A program made the position numbers and the translations under genes. A DNA stretch of 64,000 bases from Flavobacteriaceae bacterium (GTDB lineage Bacteria > Bacteroidota > Bacteroidia > Flavobacteriales > Flavobacteriaceae). Position 1 is the first letter of the stretch. Every line of letters starts with the position of its first letter. The stretch is from contig JAIPBH010000002.1 in NCBI GenBank assembly GCA_021739635.1, positions 248,001-312,000 on the forward strand, written 5' to 3'. The notes under the pieces were generated by a model, which made no database searches, was not told the DNA's origin, and saw only the letters and a list, made by a program, of their open reading frames with translations. Below, one piece after another: positions 61,406 to 64,000 of this stretch.

Positions 61406-62593
61406 TTAATTTTTTTTATGAATTGAATTCAAAATATTAATAATAATGGAGCATCCTTTGATGATTTCCTCATTAGAAATGGTTAATGGAGGAGTAATTC
61501 TTACAGCTTTAACTTCAAATAATAGCCAAAAAAGAATTAATCCTTGCTCATGACACGATAGAATGAGTTTATTTGTTATGTCTTGCGAAGGCATTATAAG
61601 GGCAAGCATTAAGCCTTTTCCCCTAATTTCAGTTATTAACGGATGCACTAAAAGTTGTCTAAAAAGTTTTTCTTTCTCTAATGTTTGAGGCATTAAATCA
61701 CTTTCAATAATTTCGGTTAAAGTTGCTAGCGCAGAAGCTGCAATAACTGGATGCCCACCAAAAGTAGTGATGTGCCCTAGTTTAGGTTTGTCTTGTAGCA
61801 AATTCATCAATTTTGTTGATGATGTAAATGCGCCAATGGGCATGCCACCACCAAGTCCTTTTCCGGTTACTAAAATATCAGGTATACAATTATAATGTTC
61901 AAATCCAAAAAGTTTTCCAGTTCTTCCAACGCCAGGTTGTATTTCATCTAAAATAAGTAACGCCCCAACAGCATCACATTTAGCTCTTACTTTTGTTAAA
62001 TAATTATTTTTAGGTTCAATAAAGCCAGCACCACCTTGAATAGTTTCTAAAATGACACAAGCCGTTTTATTTGTAATAAATTCTAAGTCTGTTTCACTAT
62101 TAAAAGTTATAAATCTTACATCTGGTAATAACGGTCTATATGCTTGTTTGCGTTCTTCAAAACCCATAACACTCATAGAACCCATAGTACAGCCATGATA
62201 GGCATGGTTTGCAGCTATAATTTCGCTTCGTCCTGTAGCGCGTTTTGCAAGTTTTAAAGCACCTTCAATAGCTTCGGTTCCTGAGTTAGTTAAATAGGTT
62301 GTTTCTAAGGGATATGGTAAGTTTTTGGCCAATAATTTGGTGAGTTCTACTGCTGGTTTTTGAATGTATTCGCCATAAACCATGACATGAAGATATTTAT
62401 CAACTTGATTTTTTATTGCCGTAATTACCTTTGGATGATTGTGCCCTAATGGCGTTGCAGATACGCCAGCAACAAAATCGAGGTATGCCTTTTGATTGGT
62501 ATCATAGATATATGAGCCATCTGCATGTGAGATTTCTAAAGCTAATGGATGTGGAGATGTTTGTGCTTGAAATTTAAAGAAGTCTAACTTCAT
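61406..62593 (-). CDS. class III PLP-dependent aminotransferase (acetylornithine/4-aminobutyrate type)
   Basis: A 395-residue fold-type I aminotransferase. VSATPLGHNHPKVITAI, YLTNSGTEAIEGALKLAKRA, the HAYHG loop and LILDEIQPGVGRTGKLFGFEH lead to the PLP lysine in ILVTGKGLGGGMPIGAF. FGGHPVIAASALATL follows. The class covers acetylornithine, ornithine and GABA aminotransferases, and the substrate cannot be chosen here. No arginine-synthesis gene is adjacent. It starts six bases after the stop of the OstA-like gene and is probably in the same transcription unit. Confidence 0.88.
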   Translation of the reverse strand: MKLDFFKFQAQTSPHPLALEISHADGSYIYDTNQKAYLDFVAGVSATPLGHNHPKVITAIKNQVDKYLHVMVYGEYIQKPAVELTKLLAKNLPYPLETTYLTNSGTEAIEGALKLAKRATGRSEIIAANHAYHGCTMGSMSVMGFEERKQAYRPLLPDVRFITFNSETDLEFITNKTACVILETIQGGAGFIEPKNNYLTKVRAKCDAVGALLILDEIQPGVGRTGKLFGFEHYNCIPDILVTGKGLGGGMPIGAFTSSTKLMNLLQDKPKLGHITTFGGHPVIAASALATLTEIIESDLMPQTLEKEKLFRQLLVHPLITEIRGKGLMLALIMPSQDITNKLILSCHEQGLILFWLLFEVKAVRITPPLTISNEEIIKGCSIIINILNSIHKKN

Positions 62594-62599
62594 AAAAAA

Positions 62600-64000
62600 T
62601 TACTGCTTTTTAGGCTTTATTAAACTATTCTTGTCCTTAATATTTTTAGGTAAGTATCTTGATGCTTTAGATTCTTCCGTATTGGTTTTGCCTAATTCTT
62701 TGTCAACTTTATCAACTCTGTTTAGCATAGCGTCATCAAAAAAATCTTCCATTGGAACATAATCTTCCAACCCTTTAATAATAGGTAACACAAGTGGTGG
62801 ATCGTCTTTAAATAAGTCTTCAATACTTTTTAACTGTTCATCTTCTCTCCAATCAAAGCCTTTTAATATTTTTTCGTTTTCAGGGAATGTGGACTCTGGA
62901 TAAATTTTTCCATCTATTTGGTTAATTTTTCTAACTTCTTCAATTTCTTTTTTATCCAAAAATATTTTGATACTTCCAGATTTTGCTTTGTCAATACCTA
63001 CTAATTCGTTTTCATCATTTCTAAAATAATAGATAGACTCTGCGTTTTTAATGATATCAACTGTTTTTAACTCATTGTCTTCATTAAATAATCCAACTAA
63101 GCGCTGGCCTGCAATTTGATTAAAACCAGCGTCAAGAGTGTCTTTACTTATTAAAAAAGCATTTTTAAAAACAAGTAGCGAATCAAGTTTTTCTGTTTCA
63201 GGATTTGAAATAAGGTGAATAGTATCTCCTGTCATTTGGTTGCCAAGATTCCATAAAATGGGACGTCGTTTCGTGGCAAAGGCATCAGTACTGGAAAGTT
63301 TCGAAATATTTATGAGCTGTGTTAATCCTTTTGCATGATCTACATGAACAGAATCTGCCTTACCACTCATATCAGATTTATAAAGGCGTACATTTCTAAA
63401 AGCTCGGGTAATTCTTTTTTCTGGTATTCCTGTAACCATCAAGGTATCAGCGTGCATGTATATAGAATCTTTTTCCTGAACCGTAATTGCTAAGGCTTTT
63501 TTTGTAATAAATACAGAATCTTTAGCTTTAAATACTTCGGCATAGTGTCCTTTTACAATGCTATGATTTAAAGTGTCTGTAACTTTTATATTATTGGTTG
63601 CCGAGGCAAAACTTCGGTTATTATCAAAATATAAGCTATCACCTTCTATAATTCTGTTATCGTAATTAATTCTAGATTTTTTTAAGGCATAACCTATTTT
63701 TGCTTTGGTATCATAATAGCCTTTTTCGCAATATGTAACACTTTCTTCTGTTGTTATGGTTGAAGGTCCAAATAAATAGGCTTGACCAGTATCAGAATAA
63801 AAGTCGAAGTAATTAGATTTTATAGTAACTTCAGGATTTACTAATACCACATCGGTTACAAATTGGTACTTTTTAAGGCTCATATAATAAATCCCAATTT
63901 TGCTGGTTATTGTACCTGAGGTATCCTTTACAACAGTTCCACCATTTCTATAAAATGCTTGTTGTTTTTCTCTATTAAAATAAAGCGTATCTGTTGTAAT
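62600..64000 (-). CDS. OstA/LptA-like protein (5' end outside window)
   Basis: The frame stays open to base 64,000, so the N-terminus is missing. An internal ATG at 63883 is not the true start. About 467 residues are visible. The protein is rich in short beta repeats with the pattern of OstA/LptA domains: DTLYFNREKQQAFYRNGG, NYDNRIIEGDSLYFDN, YMHADTLMVTG and GKADSVHVDHAKGL. These build the periplasmic LPS bridge or the LptD N-domain. A lysine-rich tail (SLIKPKKQ) follows. It may work with the lptB gene at 15,435-16,175. The aminotransferase gene follows six bases after its stop. Confidence 0.82.
   Translation of the reverse strand: MTTDTLYFNREKQQAFYRNGGTVVKDTSGTITSKIGIYYMSLKKYQFVTDVVLVNPEVTIKSNYFDFYSDTGQAYLFGPSTITTEESVTYCEKGYYDTKAKIGYALKKSRINYDNRIIEGDSLYFDNNRSFASATNNIKVTDTLNHSIVKGHYAEVFKAKDSVFITKKALAITVQEKDSIYMHADTLMVTGIPEKRITRAFRNVRLYKSDMSGKADSVHVDHAKGLTQLINISKLSSTDAFATKRRPILWNLGNQMTGDTIHLISNPETEKLDSLLVFKNAFLISKDTLDAGFNQIAGQRLVGLFNEDNELKTVDIIKNAESIYYFRNDENELVGIDKAKSGSIKIFLDKKEIEEVRKINQIDGKIYPESTFPENEKILKGFDWREDEQLKSIEDLFKDDPPLVLPIIKGLEDYVPMEDFFDDAMLNRVDKVDKELGKTNTEESKASRYLPKNIKDKNSLIKPKKQ

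Noticed and set aside
1-64000. tRNA, rRNA, insertion sequence or prophage
   Set aside because: No cloverleaf-like GC-rich segment, transposase, integrase or phage structural gene was seen in any intergenic region or frame.

Overview
The window is chromosomal DNA of a member of the Bacteroidota, almost certainly family Flavobacteriaceae. Supporting signs are the low G+C content and several near-perfect TAnnTTTG -7 boxes. There are also two secreted proteins with type IX secretion (T9SS) sorting domains, one of them with a gliding-motility-type C-terminal domain. A PorV/PorQ-like barrel, DUF3276, DUF349 and DUF1573 proteins and the nusB-DUF1573-yajC order fit too. No tRNA, rRNA, CRISPR array, insertion sequence or prophage gene was seen.

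Region 1 (1-11,269, + strand) is a surface-polysaccharide cluster. It holds a truncated glycosyltransferase-like gene, five GT4 and two GT2 glycosyltransferases, an O-antigen polymerase/ligase-like membrane protein, and at its end a WcaJ/WbaP-type initiating phosphoglycosyltransferase. No flippase or export gene is in view, so the cluster probably continues to the left. Its right end carries three arrays of 7-bp tandem repeats. Two of these supply stop codons to the adjoining genes, and the arrays bracket the last two genes of the cluster.

Region 2 (11,376-21,837) is envelope housekeeping: DUF4105 and PorV/PorQ-like proteins, phosphatidylserine synthase and DUF808. A minus-strand set follows, kdsD-tatC-carboxymuconolactone decarboxylase-lptB, linking KDO synthesis, Tat export and LPS transport. 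Then come recQ and a cyclophilin-FKBP double prolyl isomerase.

Region 3 (21,942-34,412) is mixed. It has a TPR lipoprotein and a toxin-antitoxin pair whose ParE/RelE-type toxin carries an in-frame stop. Next are a YfiT/DinB protein, an acetyltransferase, a thioredoxin-fold protein, csaA, an SBF transporter and a PlsC-type acyltransferase. DUF3276, an ABC exporter, nusB-DUF1573-yajC, a YdeI-like gene relic, pepT and pyrD complete it.

Region 4 (34,417-49,947) holds a secreted M43-like metalloprotease and an HMG-CoA lyase. A porin is followed by an FMN-binding exported protein and a small membrane protein, possibly a flavin-based envelope redox unit. guaB follows, then a three-gene periplasmic foldase set, a MoxR ATPase, an acyltransferase and aconitase.

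Region 5 (49,968-64,000) holds mazG, a large lectin-domain T9SS protein, a HAD phosphatase and DUF349. After these come aroE, two tandem DUF368 (PopT-like polyprenyl-phosphate translocase) genes, a TPR protein, a class III aminotransferase and an OstA/LptA-like protein cut by the window edge. Much of the window therefore serves the envelope: lipid-carrier recycling, LPS and polysaccharide synthesis and transport, protein export, and outer-membrane protein folding.
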